From a virus, in IMG/VR virus record IMGVR_UViG_3300021368_001352, positions 1 to 34,956 of that record: 34,956 nucleotides of DNA. One strand, given 5' to 3'. The notes under the pieces are model-generated. The model was not told the DNA's origin. It made no database searches and was given only the letters and a program-made list of their open reading frames with translations. How positions within the stretch are numbered: the stretch's first letter is position 1; each line of letters begins with the position of its first letter. This document shows, one piece after another, positions 21,556-30,965 of the stretch. Position numbers and translations under genes: made by a program.

Positions 21556-21972
21556 CTAGTACGGCGGTTTTAGTTTTTTGTTCACGAGATCACCACTCAT
21601 GGTGAATGCAACATTGACGCGCATAACTTCTCCGACAACACATGAAAGCTCTGCACTGGTAAGAACAGCATTGAACTCAAAAAAGTTATTGCCGAAGTTT
21701 AATTTCAATAGAGCGGTTGAGCCGATAGACGCATCGGCTGCAGTGTCTTGATTGACTTGATTTATTAAGTTGACAGGAGCATCCTCGTAATACAACACAG
21801 TGCAAGAGCCACTCGCCGATCGCATTCCTGTCGTGAAAGTCCGTGCGTTTTCACTGAGAACAGTGACTTCAAGCGCCTCTGTGTTTGCGCTGAATGCCCA
21901 CTGAACAACCTTTGCGACAGCAACGCCACCAAGCTCAAGGCTGCCATCTTGACCCGCGTAGTACTTAGCCAT
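21556..21972 (-). CDS. Tube-fold-like small tail protein (138 aa)
   Basis: KVVQWAFSANTEALEVTVLS, MRSASGSCTVLYYED and FFEFNAVLTSAELS give the same strand order as the 301-residue protein's C-terminal half and resemble the major-tail-protein fold. The N-terminus (MAKYYAGQDGSLELGG) is a typical short tube-protein arm. Probably a tail-associated structural component. It starts 2 nt after the preceding stop. Confidence 0.65.
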   Translation of the reverse strand: MAKYYAGQDGSLELGGVAVAKVVQWAFSANTEALEVTVLSENARTFTTGMRSASGSCTVLYYEDAPVNLINQVNQDTAADASIGSTALLKLNFGNNFFEFNAVLTSAELSCVVGEVMRVNVAFTMSGDLVNKKLKPPY

Positions 21973-21974
21973 AA

Positions 21975-22388
21975 TCAGATGCCCTCAAGCTCACCTACGA
22001 ACTCACAACTCACTGTACTCAAACCTGGCTTAACGCTTTGAACTGACGGAGGAGATGCGTATTTCCACTTCAATGCGCTGTTTGTTTCGCTGAACCAAGG
22101 CGTTAAGACCCCAGGCTCTCCACTTGTTGTCGTCCTAGCGACATTGCTCGCCGTAAACACGACATAATCACCAGCCTTGGTCACGTTGACGTAGTTTTCC
22201 AGCACTGAATCAGCCTTGTCGTCTGTGATGTTTGAGAAAGTCAGGGTCAAACGACTGTTCGTCCTTTGGTTGCCGTAGCGGACTCGGACCACAGCACCGT
22301 TTTGAGCCTCAAACTTCGTCTCAGGAAAAACGCCTGGCTGGTAAGAGCGACTCGAAGGAACCAACGCAGGGAAGTCAACCTCAGGCAT
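21975..22388 (-). CDS. Minor tail protein (137 aa)
   Basis: FPALVPSSRSYQPGVFPETK, then VRYGNQRTNSRLTLTFSNIT and a C-terminal SVKPGLSTVSCEFVGELEGI suggest an entirely beta-structured protein with a conserved arm. The pattern resembles small minor tail proteins of lambda-like phages that sit beside the tip protein. Starts by a TGATG overlap with the tip gene. Specific role not known. Confidence 0.6.
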   Translation of the reverse strand: MPEVDFPALVPSSRSYQPGVFPETKFEAQNGAVVRVRYGNQRTNSRLTLTFSNITDDKADSVLENYVNVTKAGDYVVFTASNVARTTTSGEPGVLTPWFSETNSALKWKYASPPSVQSVKPGLSTVSCEFVGELEGI

Positions 22389-25300
22389 CAGCTCGTTACC
22401 TTGAACAACCCTTTGTTGATCCCCAGTGTAGCCAGCGCACCGCGATCATCCAAGGGCTGGTGGGTTGCACTGATGTCGACGTAGCCGTCCTCATCAATGG
22501 TCAAACTGTCGATCCTGTAGATACGCTTTGGCTCTTCTTTGATTTTAAGCGTAAAAATTGAATCAAAATACTGAGAATCGCTGGTTTTCATTGAAGCTAC
22601 TGACATTGAACCAGACAAAACATCGCTTGCGCCGGGCCGCCAATAAAAAATGTCGTAACCGTCTGCGCTAACCAAGTCAGATGTAGCTGTGATGTTGCCC
22701 TCACCGTCAATGCTTCCGTTATAAAAACGACTGGTGTGTGTAGAGATTGAAATCACCTTGATGTAATCGCCAGCTTCAAGCTCAAGGGCAGAGCTTGGCG
22801 TCGTTTTAAAGCTGATCGTGTGATCAATATGCTTTCTCAGCAATAATCGATACTTGCCGACCAGCTCTGCATGAGTCCGATTGGTACAGAATTGAGTCAT
22901 GTCGATAGACTCTTCTGGATCAGCTTCTGAGCCTCCCTCAGCATCCGAGAATCGAACTTGAATGCTTTGCTGGGAAGAGAAACCGTTCTCAACAGACTCA
23001 TCTCGATATGTAATTGTTGCCTTGAAAAGCTGCCGTTCTTCTCTCGGCAAGAACGTTAGTTGCATGTCTTTCATGTTGCCATCAGTGAACAGTGCCTTGA
23101 CCTCACTGGAACCAGTCAAGAACGAATGAGCAGTATCAATCAAATAATCTTCAATCCCAGGAGTTAAGCCAGGACTGGACTCTTTCTTTGCCTTTGCCTT
23201 ATAAGGCAGCGATGGTTTCAAGGCGAAACGACCACCCTTAATGCTGAAGTCAAGAAAGTTCAAGGCAGCAGTGTTGAAAATAAATTCACGCAGATTAGTG
23301 CGATCCTCAAGAACACCATCAAAAGTCAATTCATTGGCGTAGCAGAACCTTGCCGCCTCAACCATTGAATCCCGATCGACAATCGTGCTTGGAATTCTGC
23401 TGCCAACGCCAATGCGATCACTGGTTAACAAGTTATATACGACCTCAGCGAAGTTGTTGGTTGGGCCTGTTGCGCCCGCGCTAGCTGGCTCTCCGGAGTC
23501 TGTAATCAGTCTTTCAACCTTGATTCCTTGTTTTACATAAGCACTCAACTGGCCAAGAGAAGTCCAATCTTTACCTGCAAGCAAGCGAAGGCCAAGCAAA
23601 GAAAGATCTTGATATTTAGGGGTATTTTCAACCTCAGGACGAATCAACTCGTTGACAAACGAGATTTGATGTTCTGGGCCATCCTGATGACTAGTTTTTT
23701 CTTGATCATATTTAGGATAATCAGCAATCGCATCATAGAAATTTAAAGTTTTAAGCTCGTCAATGCTTGCTTTTTCAATCTCAGTGACTGTTATTTCCAG
23801 CTCGTAGAACGAGTTTCTTTGTTGAGTATCGTCTGGCAATTGAAAGACAACTTTGTCTCCAACTCTGTATCCAACTCCAGGATCAACAATGCCCCAGGTC
23901 CAATGCTGGTCAACCACTGAAGTGGCTGTAATTTTCAGGCCAGTCCCTAGCTCAGAGTTGGTTCTATGTTGATTGTAAGTAGCTGCTGCATATTTTAGAT
24001 CAGCCTCATCAATACTGAATTCATATTCTGCAATCGCATACAACTTCTTATCCGGAGAAAGAATTTCGGTGTAACCACCCTTTTCCACCGGCCAGTAATA
24101 TCCACCTTGCTCGTCAACAGTCCTGAATACTCTTGTTATTGCATACACCCTTGTGCCATCAGACTCAGTTCGCTGCAACGTGCCGCGAATATATTGAAAG
24201 CCAGCCTGCGACTCATCAACAGCAAGCTTGACATCGTCCCTAAGGAGTCCGTTCCAAAATCCATTTCGGATGCCAGTTACACTCTCCCAGACGCCAAAAT
24301 AAGCTGGCCTGTTGTTGACAGGGTCAAACACTGAGTCCTGGAAAATATTATCCTCAGTGACCTGGGTAAAACCAGGGATGACATCTCTTTCAGCCTGAGA
24401 CCCAGGCAGGATCTTGTATTGAGCAGAAAGATTTGTATCGTCTGGCGCTTCATACAGGCCAGGATTTAGCGCACTTGCTTTTTGTACTCCGTCAAAATAC
24501 ACATTTATCATTTCACCTGCTGAATTCGTCTGAATATATGAATCAGTCCCGTTAGGGCCTGAAGTCCGCAAAACTTGCCTGCTTTCTGTGGGCACCCATC
24601 CCCTTCTGCCTGTCACATTCCTAATTAGTAGCGGGGAGTATTGATATTCGGCTCCAAGTTTTTGTATGACATCGCCCCTGTCCCACTTGGCCTCCAACAC
24701 CTCGCCAGTATTTGCATCTATAAGCACGCCATAAATCAACTCATCTCCATCATCCTGATAGTCAGCAGCCAAGTGGCTTACCTGCTTCCAGCTCGCGCTT
24801 TCAGGAAGATCACCCTCCTCATACTTGTTAAACTTTGAAACACCACCAATCTGAGTATTGTCGTTAACTAACAAAAACTCGAACTCAGGATTTGACGCAT
24901 CTTTGTCTGTAATTTGAGCTGCAATTCCTGTGTAGCTGATACCAAATCTTTCTGTTGTGAATCTACTGCTGGTGTCAAACTGCCCAGTTAAAAGCAAAAC
25001 TCTTTCTGCTCCTATCCCAATATGGTTGTGTTGCGCCGTGCTTCCAGACACAGGGACGAATCTAAATTCGTACTGCCCCTCGTCATGATTAATCGTGATG
25101 GTGTTGTATTGAGGCTGCGAGGTGTTTCCTTTAACAGCAAAAATTCTGCCGTCAAGAATATCTACAAAGCCAGAGTCGCCACCTACACCTAAGCGCTTGG
25201 CCTCAAGCTTGAAAAAGCTATAGCGCGTTTGGAAGGTAGAGACTCGGCCCAACGCAAACGACTGGTTATCTTCTTCGTAGGACTCAAGGATAACGTTTTC

Positions 25301-26785
25301 CGGCTGAGAATTGACGTTAGAAAAGCTGTCAACACGCTTGAATACAACACTCTTAATGCCAATCTCTGTCTGATGACACTCACGATTATTGGTGACAGAA
25401 CCAATGTCAATGCGCTGCAGTTGCTGGCCAAAGTGACTATTTTGTTCATCTTCAGCCCTGACAAAGTAGCCGAATCCCGCCTCAGTGCATTTAAAACTGT
25501 ACTCTCTTGCTTCCGGGTCTCTACCAAGAGGCTCATTTCTTTTGGAAGTGCATTGAATTATGGAACTCCCAAACATGTACAAATCGCCAATATTTATAAG
25601 CGCATCTGCTTGGGATGCTCGTTGATTGATGGCAGTATTTACGTCTTGCAAGCCATGGGGAGGGAACCCTTCTGGGTCCTCACGAGTAGCTGACAGCTTG
25701 AATGTCAGCGTTTGACCTACCGCAATATCTGCTTGGCGGGGATTAGGAACGACGCCATTTAGCTCTTCCATCCCTTGGCGAGCCAGGTAAGGCCGAGAGT
25801 GACCATTGCCGTTTGGACCATTAATTTTTAAACGCTTCTGCCTTAGAGACTCTTTGTTGTCGAAAACCTGAACGATCTCGTAAGGCAAGAAATACTCCAC
25901 TCCATTTGATATTGGCGAATGGCAGCCAAAGCTTCTTTGAGAAGTAGGTGTCCTTGACCCGGAAAACATTTTCTTGAATGTATTGCTTTGCTTGTCTTTT
26001 GCCTCAAAAACGTCTGCACTTTTAGACGGGTCAATAGACTCTAAGCTCCCATCAAAAGAATTGCTTGTGTTGACCCGATACTGGTCTTCTGAAAAGCCAA
26101 TTGCTGGGCTATTTTTAAAATATGCTTCGTATCGGGTGTCCTGATAATTCCTCAGAAGTTGCTCTCCTACGGCGATACCCTCTGGATCAGGAACCGCAAA
26201 CAGCTCAGATAAACCCAGTGTTGCCAGCATTTTCAATTCTTGGTGCGAGCCTTTGCTCAGCAGCTGAGACCAAAGCATTAGTGCCTTGACTCGAACACCA
26301 CCAAATTGCTTTGGGACCTCTTGGCCGCCGCGATATTCTGTTTGCAATCTACTGTCAACTCTTTTCGTGAAAACAAGAGGGATGATTGTGCCTAAGGTCG
26401 CTAGGTCTTGAAAGCTGTCAAAGCCGAAAAGTTCAGCAAACTTTGTTTGTCCCCGAACATCAGCAGTTTGGATTGGATCACCGCCGCCTTTGGGCTCTTC
26501 TGGTTTTGGTGTAAGCAGATAAGCAGCCGCTGCAAACAACAGGCTGACTGCTATCTGCTTTAAAATTGGTACAGCAGCAGCGCCAGCTACAACGTCAGGA
26601 ATGTAGTCATACTCAGAGCCACGCTCTTTAGCCTTTTGATCCGCTAGACGGCAAAAACCCCAATATTCTTCAACCGTGATACCAAGCGCATCGATGATTT
26701 GCTGCTCTACCGGCAGTAGAGAGCGACGGGAGTAAGAGCGCTGCAGGGGATCCATGTCACCCGATGGTCCTTGAATTGCAGCCAT
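22388..26785 (-). CDS. Tail tip / host-specificity protein (gpJ-like, 1465 aa)
   Basis: The largest protein in the window, beside tape measure, gpL-like and gpK-like genes, matching lambda gene J in place. Near residue 75-95 is a hydrophobic segment (AVSLLFAAAAYLLTPKPEEP) that in such tip proteins may insert into membranes or act as a hub helix. Many strand-rich domains follow. The long central part (about 450-1000) is unlike lambda and may be the specificity region. An alternative start, ATG 26755 (MDPLQRSYSRR), removes ten residues and cuts the overlap with the upstream gpK-like gene from 79 to 49 nt. It probably forms the central tip and receptor-contacting part of the tail. Confidence 0.75.
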   Translation of the reverse strand: MAAIQGPSGDMDPLQRSYSRRSLLPVEQQIIDALGITVEEYWGFCRLADQKAKERGSEYDYIPDVVAGAAAVPILKQIAVSLLFAAAAYLLTPKPEEPKGGGDPIQTADVRGQTKFAELFGFDSFQDLATLGTIIPLVFTKRVDSRLQTEYRGGQEVPKQFGGVRVKALMLWSQLLSKGSHQELKMLATLGLSELFAVPDPEGIAVGEQLLRNYQDTRYEAYFKNSPAIGFSEDQYRVNTSNSFDGSLESIDPSKSADVFEAKDKQSNTFKKMFSGSRTPTSQRSFGCHSPISNGVEYFLPYEIVQVFDNKESLRQKRLKINGPNGNGHSRPYLARQGMEELNGVVPNPRQADIAVGQTLTFKLSATREDPEGFPPHGLQDVNTAINQRASQADALINIGDLYMFGSSIIQCTSKRNEPLGRDPEAREYSFKCTEAGFGYFVRAEDEQNSHFGQQLQRIDIGSVTNNRECHQTEIGIKSVVFKRVDSFSNVNSQPENVILESYEEDNQSFALGRVSTFQTRYSFFKLEAKRLGVGGDSGFVDILDGRIFAVKGNTSQPQYNTITINHDEGQYEFRFVPVSGSTAQHNHIGIGAERVLLLTGQFDTSSRFTTERFGISYTGIAAQITDKDASNPEFEFLLVNDNTQIGGVSKFNKYEEGDLPESASWKQVSHLAADYQDDGDELIYGVLIDANTGEVLEAKWDRGDVIQKLGAEYQYSPLLIRNVTGRRGWVPTESRQVLRTSGPNGTDSYIQTNSAGEMINVYFDGVQKASALNPGLYEAPDDTNLSAQYKILPGSQAERDVIPGFTQVTEDNIFQDSVFDPVNNRPAYFGVWESVTGIRNGFWNGLLRDDVKLAVDESQAGFQYIRGTLQRTESDGTRVYAITRVFRTVDEQGGYYWPVEKGGYTEILSPDKKLYAIAEYEFSIDEADLKYAAATYNQHRTNSELGTGLKITATSVVDQHWTWGIVDPGVGYRVGDKVVFQLPDDTQQRNSFYELEITVTEIEKASIDELKTLNFYDAIADYPKYDQEKTSHQDGPEHQISFVNELIRPEVENTPKYQDLSLLGLRLLAGKDWTSLGQLSAYVKQGIKVERLITDSGEPASAGATGPTNNFAEVVYNLLTSDRIGVGSRIPSTIVDRDSMVEAARFCYANELTFDGVLEDRTNLREFIFNTAALNFLDFSIKGGRFALKPSLPYKAKAKKESSPGLTPGIEDYLIDTAHSFLTGSSEVKALFTDGNMKDMQLTFLPREERQLFKATITYRDESVENGFSSQQSIQVRFSDAEGGSEADPEESIDMTQFCTNRTHAELVGKYRLLLRKHIDHTISFKTTPSSALELEAGDYIKVISISTHTSRFYNGSIDGEGNITATSDLVSADGYDIFYWRPGASDVLSGSMSVASMKTSDSQYFDSIFTLKIKEEPKRIYRIDSLTIDEDGYVDISATHQPLDDRGALATLGINKGLFKVTS

Positions 26786-27078
26786 CCGCCTTCATAGAAA
26801 GAAGCCAACCCATAACTGCCATCAAGGCAATGGATTAACCCGACTGTGCCCACTTTAGCGGCATCCGTCTTGACGCCCCATAGCTCAAGCTGCTCCTCAA
26901 AAATCGAATAGTCCTTTAGACGCAACCGTCGATACCAAGTCCTTGTTGGTTCGGGAGAACTGATGCCATGCCAGTGCAGCACTGCTTTAGCCAGAGTGAG
27001 GCAATCGGCAGCACCGTGCTTTTCAGGCACCGCTCCAAGCCTGTAAGGCATTCCGATGAGCTGATAGGGCTCAATCAA
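26707..27078 (-). CDS. NlpC/P60-like tail protein (gpK-like), possibly lacking the catalytic His (123 aa)
   Basis: HGAADCLTLAKAVLHWHGI (21-39) matches the Cys-helix motif of NlpC/P60 domains, with C26 as the nucleophile. Where the family normally has the catalytic histidine (H-V-G-I-Y-like), the sequence reads YGLASFYEGGW, with glycine at 90. Another histidine is at 83 (LIHC). So it may be a structural or degenerate peptidase. It lies between the gpL-like and gpJ-like genes, exactly as in lambda tails. TTG at 27078 starts it in a 4-nt overlap; the next in-frame ATG (residue 10) is an alternative. Confidence 0.75.
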   Translation of the reverse strand: MIEPYQLIGMPYRLGAVPEKHGAADCLTLAKAVLHWHGISSPEPTRTWYRRLRLKDYSIFEEQLELWGVKTDAAKVGTVGLIHCLDGSYGLASFYEGGWLQFKDHRVTWIPCSALTPVALYCR

Positions 27079-27581
27079 GCGTTGCTGATCCGAGAGGACA
27101 CCGGCAAGGCTCCAACCATTTCAGTCCTTAAGACCTTATTAGGTGTAACTGATGCAATTGCATCAATAGCGGTGCTCAAGCGCAGCTGCACACCTTCTAC
27201 GTCATAAGTCATTCCTGAAACCATCCAGCACTCAACAGTCAATGTTCTGTTGGCAGCAAAAGTTCCGGCATCCATCAAGACCGTGAACACCTCAATGCTG
27301 TAGGAGTTCTGCACGAACTCGTGAGCGCGAGACAGACTCAGCTCATTGACTGCAAGCGTCAAGAAGCTTTCTAAGTTGTCGCCAGCGTTGCTCTTGGTAG
27401 CACCGTTGTAAATAAAGGGCAGGTATGGGTATGAGAGCGAAGCAGTGCTCCCATCAAAGCAACTCGCCTCATCAGGCTGATAAGAAATATTGGCATCAGT
27501 CTTGCTGTTCTGAAACAGGTATCGCTGAACGTTGTTGGTGTCGAAGATCCTTATAAAGGTAGTGATCGCTTGAATCGTCAT
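27075..27581 (-). CDS. Minor tail protein (gpL-like, 168 aa)
   Basis: Strand-rich protein with SYPYLPFIYNGATKSNAGD, LESFLTLAVNELSL, a helix, and IEVFTVLMDAGTF before TLTVECWMVSG. The order tape measure - this - NlpC/P60-like - tip matches the L/K/J region of lambda-like tails, where gpL is a tip component. I see no Fe-S-type cysteine cluster at the end, which is present in lambda gpL. Starts by an ATGA overlap with the tape measure gene. Confidence 0.7.
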   Translation of the reverse strand: MTIQAITTFIRIFDTNNVQRYLFQNSKTDANISYQPDEASCFDGSTASLSYPYLPFIYNGATKSNAGDNLESFLTLAVNELSLSRAHEFVQNSYSIEVFTVLMDAGTFAANRTLTVECWMVSGMTYDVEGVQLRLSTAIDAIASVTPNKVLRTEMVGALPVSSRISNA

Positions 27582-30500
27582 AATGCAACCCTGCTGCGAA
27601 TGCTGCGCTTATTGACTAGGTCACTGTAGACATTACGTCGACCAAGCTCTGCGCCACGCTTGGCAGCCTGTGTCATGCCCTGCTCAAACTCAGCAGCAGT
27701 CACATAGTCAACATTATTGATGCGCTCGACGTTGTATCGCACATCTAGCTCTGCGCTGCCGCCACCCATTCCACCAGCAGCAGGCATGCCATCGGCGTCA
27801 GTCATTTGGCCCGGTGCAACACCGTTTCGTGAGTAACGAGACATCGCGGCATTCATCCGTGATGCACCAGTGTTCTCAACGCCAAGCCTTCCATCAGGAC
27901 CACGACGCAGAGGGAGAATCGCCTCTGGTCCGGCCTCGCCCATAACCCCAATATTGTTGCCCTTCATTGGGAACAACGTCGGCGCAGCGACAATCCCACC
28001 TTTGGCGTAAGGCTTGATTTGACCGCTTTGAATTACATTGCCGTCTGCGCTGGGTTTAAAAATACTGCTAATAGCATTAGCTAATGCAGCACGCATCATG
28101 ATCTTGGCAATATCTTTTAAAATTTCTGCTGCAAATTTTTTAAAGTTCGCTTGGCCAGTTGCAATCATGTCCACAAGACCGTCCGCAACGCCAGTAATTG
28201 CCTCTAAGGCAACGTTGGCCAGTTTGGGGCCAACATTCATCATGTCCTCAAGGCCCTTTTTGAAGACTTCTTGGAACTGTTCAAACTCGGTTTTTGCTTT
28301 GTCAAGGTCTGTTGTTACTTGCTCTGGGTCAACTTCTTCAGCTTCTTTGCGCTTTTTGATTAGTTCATCCAGCAAGTCAATTTCAGCCTGCGTAGCGTCC
28401 TTGCCAGCAACTCTCACCCTAAGCCCATCAATCAAAACATCCAAATGATCAAGACTCTTCTTCTTGAGCTGCTCAATTTTGACAATTTCTTTTGCTCGCT
28501 CAGGATTAATCCCTTTCTTGATTAGCTCTTCATATCTCTTGTCAGCCGCAATCTTGTCTTTTATTGCTTGCAAGCTGTCCTTGAATGGTTTCAGTGCTTT
28601 TTTGGCTAAGTCAGTGACTTTGCTTTGAAGTTGTGCGGCTAGCGCTTGACTTTGCAAAGTTTTTGCTGCACTTGTCGCTCTTACGACCTCTGCGTCTTTC
28701 CCCTTGCTTAAAAGGTCATTGATTCTTTCCTGCAAGGCCGCTCGCTGGTTATCCTGCTGAGCTAGCAGGCGGCCAATGGCTCCTTGCGCTTGACCAATTC
28801 TTAGCTGCGCTGCAGATCTCTGCTCAAGTCTTTGCGCCTGCTGAATGCGGCGAGCCAAAGACTTGTCGCCATCAGCGCTGTCAGCGTCCTCGTCTACTAC
28901 CGGGTCATACTTGAAGATGTTGCCTTCTTTGTCTTTCTTTGGAGCACGAGTAATGTCTGCAAGCTGCCCTTTTAACCTTGCAAGCTCTCTCTCTGCAGCC
29001 TGCCTTCTTCTAGCGTTTGCAGCACTAGCCCTCGCGCCGCCGCCTTCTGCATTGTTCGCAATAATTCTTTCTTGATCACTAATTTGCTGCCTAACTACTG
29101 CAATTGCCTCAGCCTTTTCATTGCCAGTTGCTCCTTTTGCGGCGCCAGCCTTTTTGACTCTTTCTAGGGCATCAGCCTGTCCATTAATTGCCTTGTTGAT
29201 TGCAACAATACCAGCAACAATGCCTCCAACAGCTGCAATGCCCAAGAAGATTGGATTTGCGGCCATTATCGCCGTCAAGGCAGCTGTTACCGAACCTGCC
29301 GCAGCTACCGCAGCTTTAAACGCCAAGATTCCTTTTACAACTGCGCCAATCACAGCTCCTGCAGCCATCCCAGCAAGAGTTGCAAGAACGACATCAAGAT
29401 TCTTAGCAACAGGCACAAGGGCCTCGGCTAATCCTTCGGCCGCTGCAATTGCTTTAGGTGTAATTTCTTCAATGAATTCACCAAATATATTTTGGAATTC
29501 AGCTCCAGTATCTTTGAGTGCGTCACCAACGCCCAATCTCATATTGTCAAAAGCAACTGTTAAGCGAGCGCCGGCCTCTTCGTTTGAAGACGCGATTTGC
29601 TTCGCTGTTCCGTCAAACTCTTCCCCAAGCTCCCTAATGAAATTCATCAGTTCATTAAGGCCAACGGTGCCAGCCTTCAAATTCTTCTGAAGCTCGGGAA
29701 GAGTCATCTTGTTCGCCTTAGCAAACAACGTCACGGCACCAGGCAAGCGCTCACCTAACTGACCTGAGAGTTCTTCAGCGCTTACCTTGCCCTTGCTGAA
29801 CACCTGCACCATCGCAGTGATGGCACCTTGCACGTCTTGTGTTGAGCCGCCAGTGGCTTTAATCGCAGCGGTGACGTTCTGGAAGGTAGTTGCTGCGTCA
29901 GCAACAGGACCACCAGCACCCGTGACAGCCGCTGTGAGTCGCGTGATGCCACGAATTGCTGCGCCTTGTGGAACGTTGTAATCCCTAGTTGATTGCGCAG
30001 CAGCGTCTAATGCCTCAGCAAAATTGGCTTGGCTTGCTGATGCACCGTCCTCAGATCGAGTAACACCTTCAAGCGCAATCCTTAGCTTGCCAATCTCTGC
30101 CGAGTATTCAGCTGCTGCACCTAACGCTTCTCTAATAGCACCAACCTGAGCACCAATAGCTGCACCAGCAAAAGCGCCCTCAACGCCTCCAAGAGCAGCG
30201 CCGCCAGCTGCACCTAAAGCGCCTTCAGGTCCACCAAAAATGCCGCCTGAAATAACAGCACCTGCAATCTGAGTTGCTTGTCGGGCGCCGCCACTGCGGC
30301 CTTGAGCCGTCTTGCCACTCTTGCCCATTTGGGTGTCGAGCTTGGCAATATCTTTTGTGAGTTGATTGAAGGCTCGACTGCCAATCTTTGCCTCATCACG
30401 CAAAGCTTTTAGAGCTGTGCTTTGCGCTTGTATGTTTGCAACGCTTTTTACGCTCGCATTTCCTTGCGCAAGTATTTCTTTTCGCAGTGACGCAATCCTA

Positions 30501-30625
30501 GGCTTTGCACCAGAAGCCCCTAACTCAAGCCTTTTCAGGCTGCCTTTTAGCTTCTCAATTACAGCTTGGCTGCCGGCATCCTTGAACTTGAGCTGGATGG
30601 AAAGCGTCTCAATTGCCTTTGCCAT
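27578..30625 (-). CDS. Tail tape measure protein (1015 aa)
   Basis: The region around residues 160-340 has the tape_meas_nterm pattern: VQGAITAMVQVFSKGKVSAE, LSGQLGERLPGAV, TLPELQKNLKAGTVGLNEL. A Gly/Ala-rich hydrophobic stretch (about 118-165) and another (about 405-470, VLATLAGMAAGAVIGAVVKG) are membrane-active. Long Lys/Gln/Ala-rich coiled coils cover about 590-840. The C-terminus has PLRRGPDGRLGVE, a common end. A tail of about 150 nm would follow from its length by the usual relation (roughly 0.15 nm per residue). Its start overlaps the end of the chaperone T frame by 17 nt. Confidence 0.9.
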   Translation of the reverse strand: MAKAIETLSIQLKFKDAGSQAVIEKLKGSLKRLELGASGAKPRIASLRKEILAQGNASVKSVANIQAQSTALKALRDEAKIGSRAFNQLTKDIAKLDTQMGKSGKTAQGRSGGARQATQIAGAVISGGIFGGPEGALGAAGGAALGGVEGAFAGAAIGAQVGAIREALGAAAEYSAEIGKLRIALEGVTRSEDGASASQANFAEALDAAAQSTRDYNVPQGAAIRGITRLTAAVTGAGGPVADAATTFQNVTAAIKATGGSTQDVQGAITAMVQVFSKGKVSAEELSGQLGERLPGAVTLFAKANKMTLPELQKNLKAGTVGLNELMNFIRELGEEFDGTAKQIASSNEEAGARLTVAFDNMRLGVGDALKDTGAEFQNIFGEFIEEITPKAIAAAEGLAEALVPVAKNLDVVLATLAGMAAGAVIGAVVKGILAFKAAVAAAGSVTAALTAIMAANPIFLGIAAVGGIVAGIVAINKAINGQADALERVKKAGAAKGATGNEKAEAIAVVRQQISDQERIIANNAEGGGARASAANARRRQAAERELARLKGQLADITRAPKKDKEGNIFKYDPVVDEDADSADGDKSLARRIQQAQRLEQRSAAQLRIGQAQGAIGRLLAQQDNQRAALQERINDLLSKGKDAEVVRATSAAKTLQSQALAAQLQSKVTDLAKKALKPFKDSLQAIKDKIAADKRYEELIKKGINPERAKEIVKIEQLKKKSLDHLDVLIDGLRVRVAGKDATQAEIDLLDELIKKRKEAEEVDPEQVTTDLDKAKTEFEQFQEVFKKGLEDMMNVGPKLANVALEAITGVADGLVDMIATGQANFKKFAAEILKDIAKIMMRAALANAISSIFKPSADGNVIQSGQIKPYAKGGIVAAPTLFPMKGNNIGVMGEAGPEAILPLRRGPDGRLGVENTGASRMNAAMSRYSRNGVAPGQMTDADGMPAAGGMGGGSAELDVRYNVERINNVDYVTAAEFEQGMTQAAKRGAELGRRNVYSDLVNKRSIRSRVAL

Positions 30626-30965
30626 CAGAGCGTTTCCTCAGTTCGGATAGGGCCGTTGCCTCCAGGATTTGAAGGCGCTCCAGCACGTCGCGGCGATCTT
30701 TCACATTGTATAGGTCAAATAAGCCGCCGGAACCCAGCAGCACCTCGTATTTCAGGCCGACATAGCCGGCCATAGACGTAGTCCACTGCGTCTGCATTCG
30801 CAGGAACATGGTGACTGCTTCCCAGTTTTCCTCCCAGACTTCAAAATTCTCTGGCTCCTCTTTCTTCTTTTTCGGCAGCTGCATCCCAAAGGCTGCAGCA
30901 TCATCGTGCGACTTGTCTTCTACTCGCTTGCCGCCAGTTGCCCAATAAATGGCGGCATCTCTCAG
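30609..30965 (-). CDS. Tail assembly chaperone, T part reached by -1 frameshift
   Basis: The frame is open from the slippery site at 30965, although an ORF starting at the first ATG would be read from 30884. Read as the downstream frame it gives RDAAIYWATGGKRVEDKSHD then PENFEVWEENWEAVTMFLRM, QTQWTTSMAGYVGLKYEV and a C-terminal helical end. The pattern resembles DUF1799-type tail chaperone sequences. Made as an extension of the gene at 30962, the fusion protein would be about 228 residues, matching the lambda gpG-T relation. It binds the tape measure and tube protein during assembly (known for the family). If internal initiation at ATG 30884 is used instead, a free 91-residue protein results. 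Confidence 0.75.
   Translation of the reverse strand: MRDAAIYWATGGKRVEDKSHDDAAAFGMQLPKKKKEEPENFEVWEENWEAVTMFLRMQTQWTTSMAGYVGLKYEVLLGSGGLFDLYNVKDRRDVLERLQILEATALSELRKRSDGKGN

Noticed and set aside
28038-29690. Long plus-strand frames opposite the tape measure gene
   Set aside because: They are mirror frames of a strongly biased Ala/Lys-rich gene and show no motif; the tape measure reading has clear family features.
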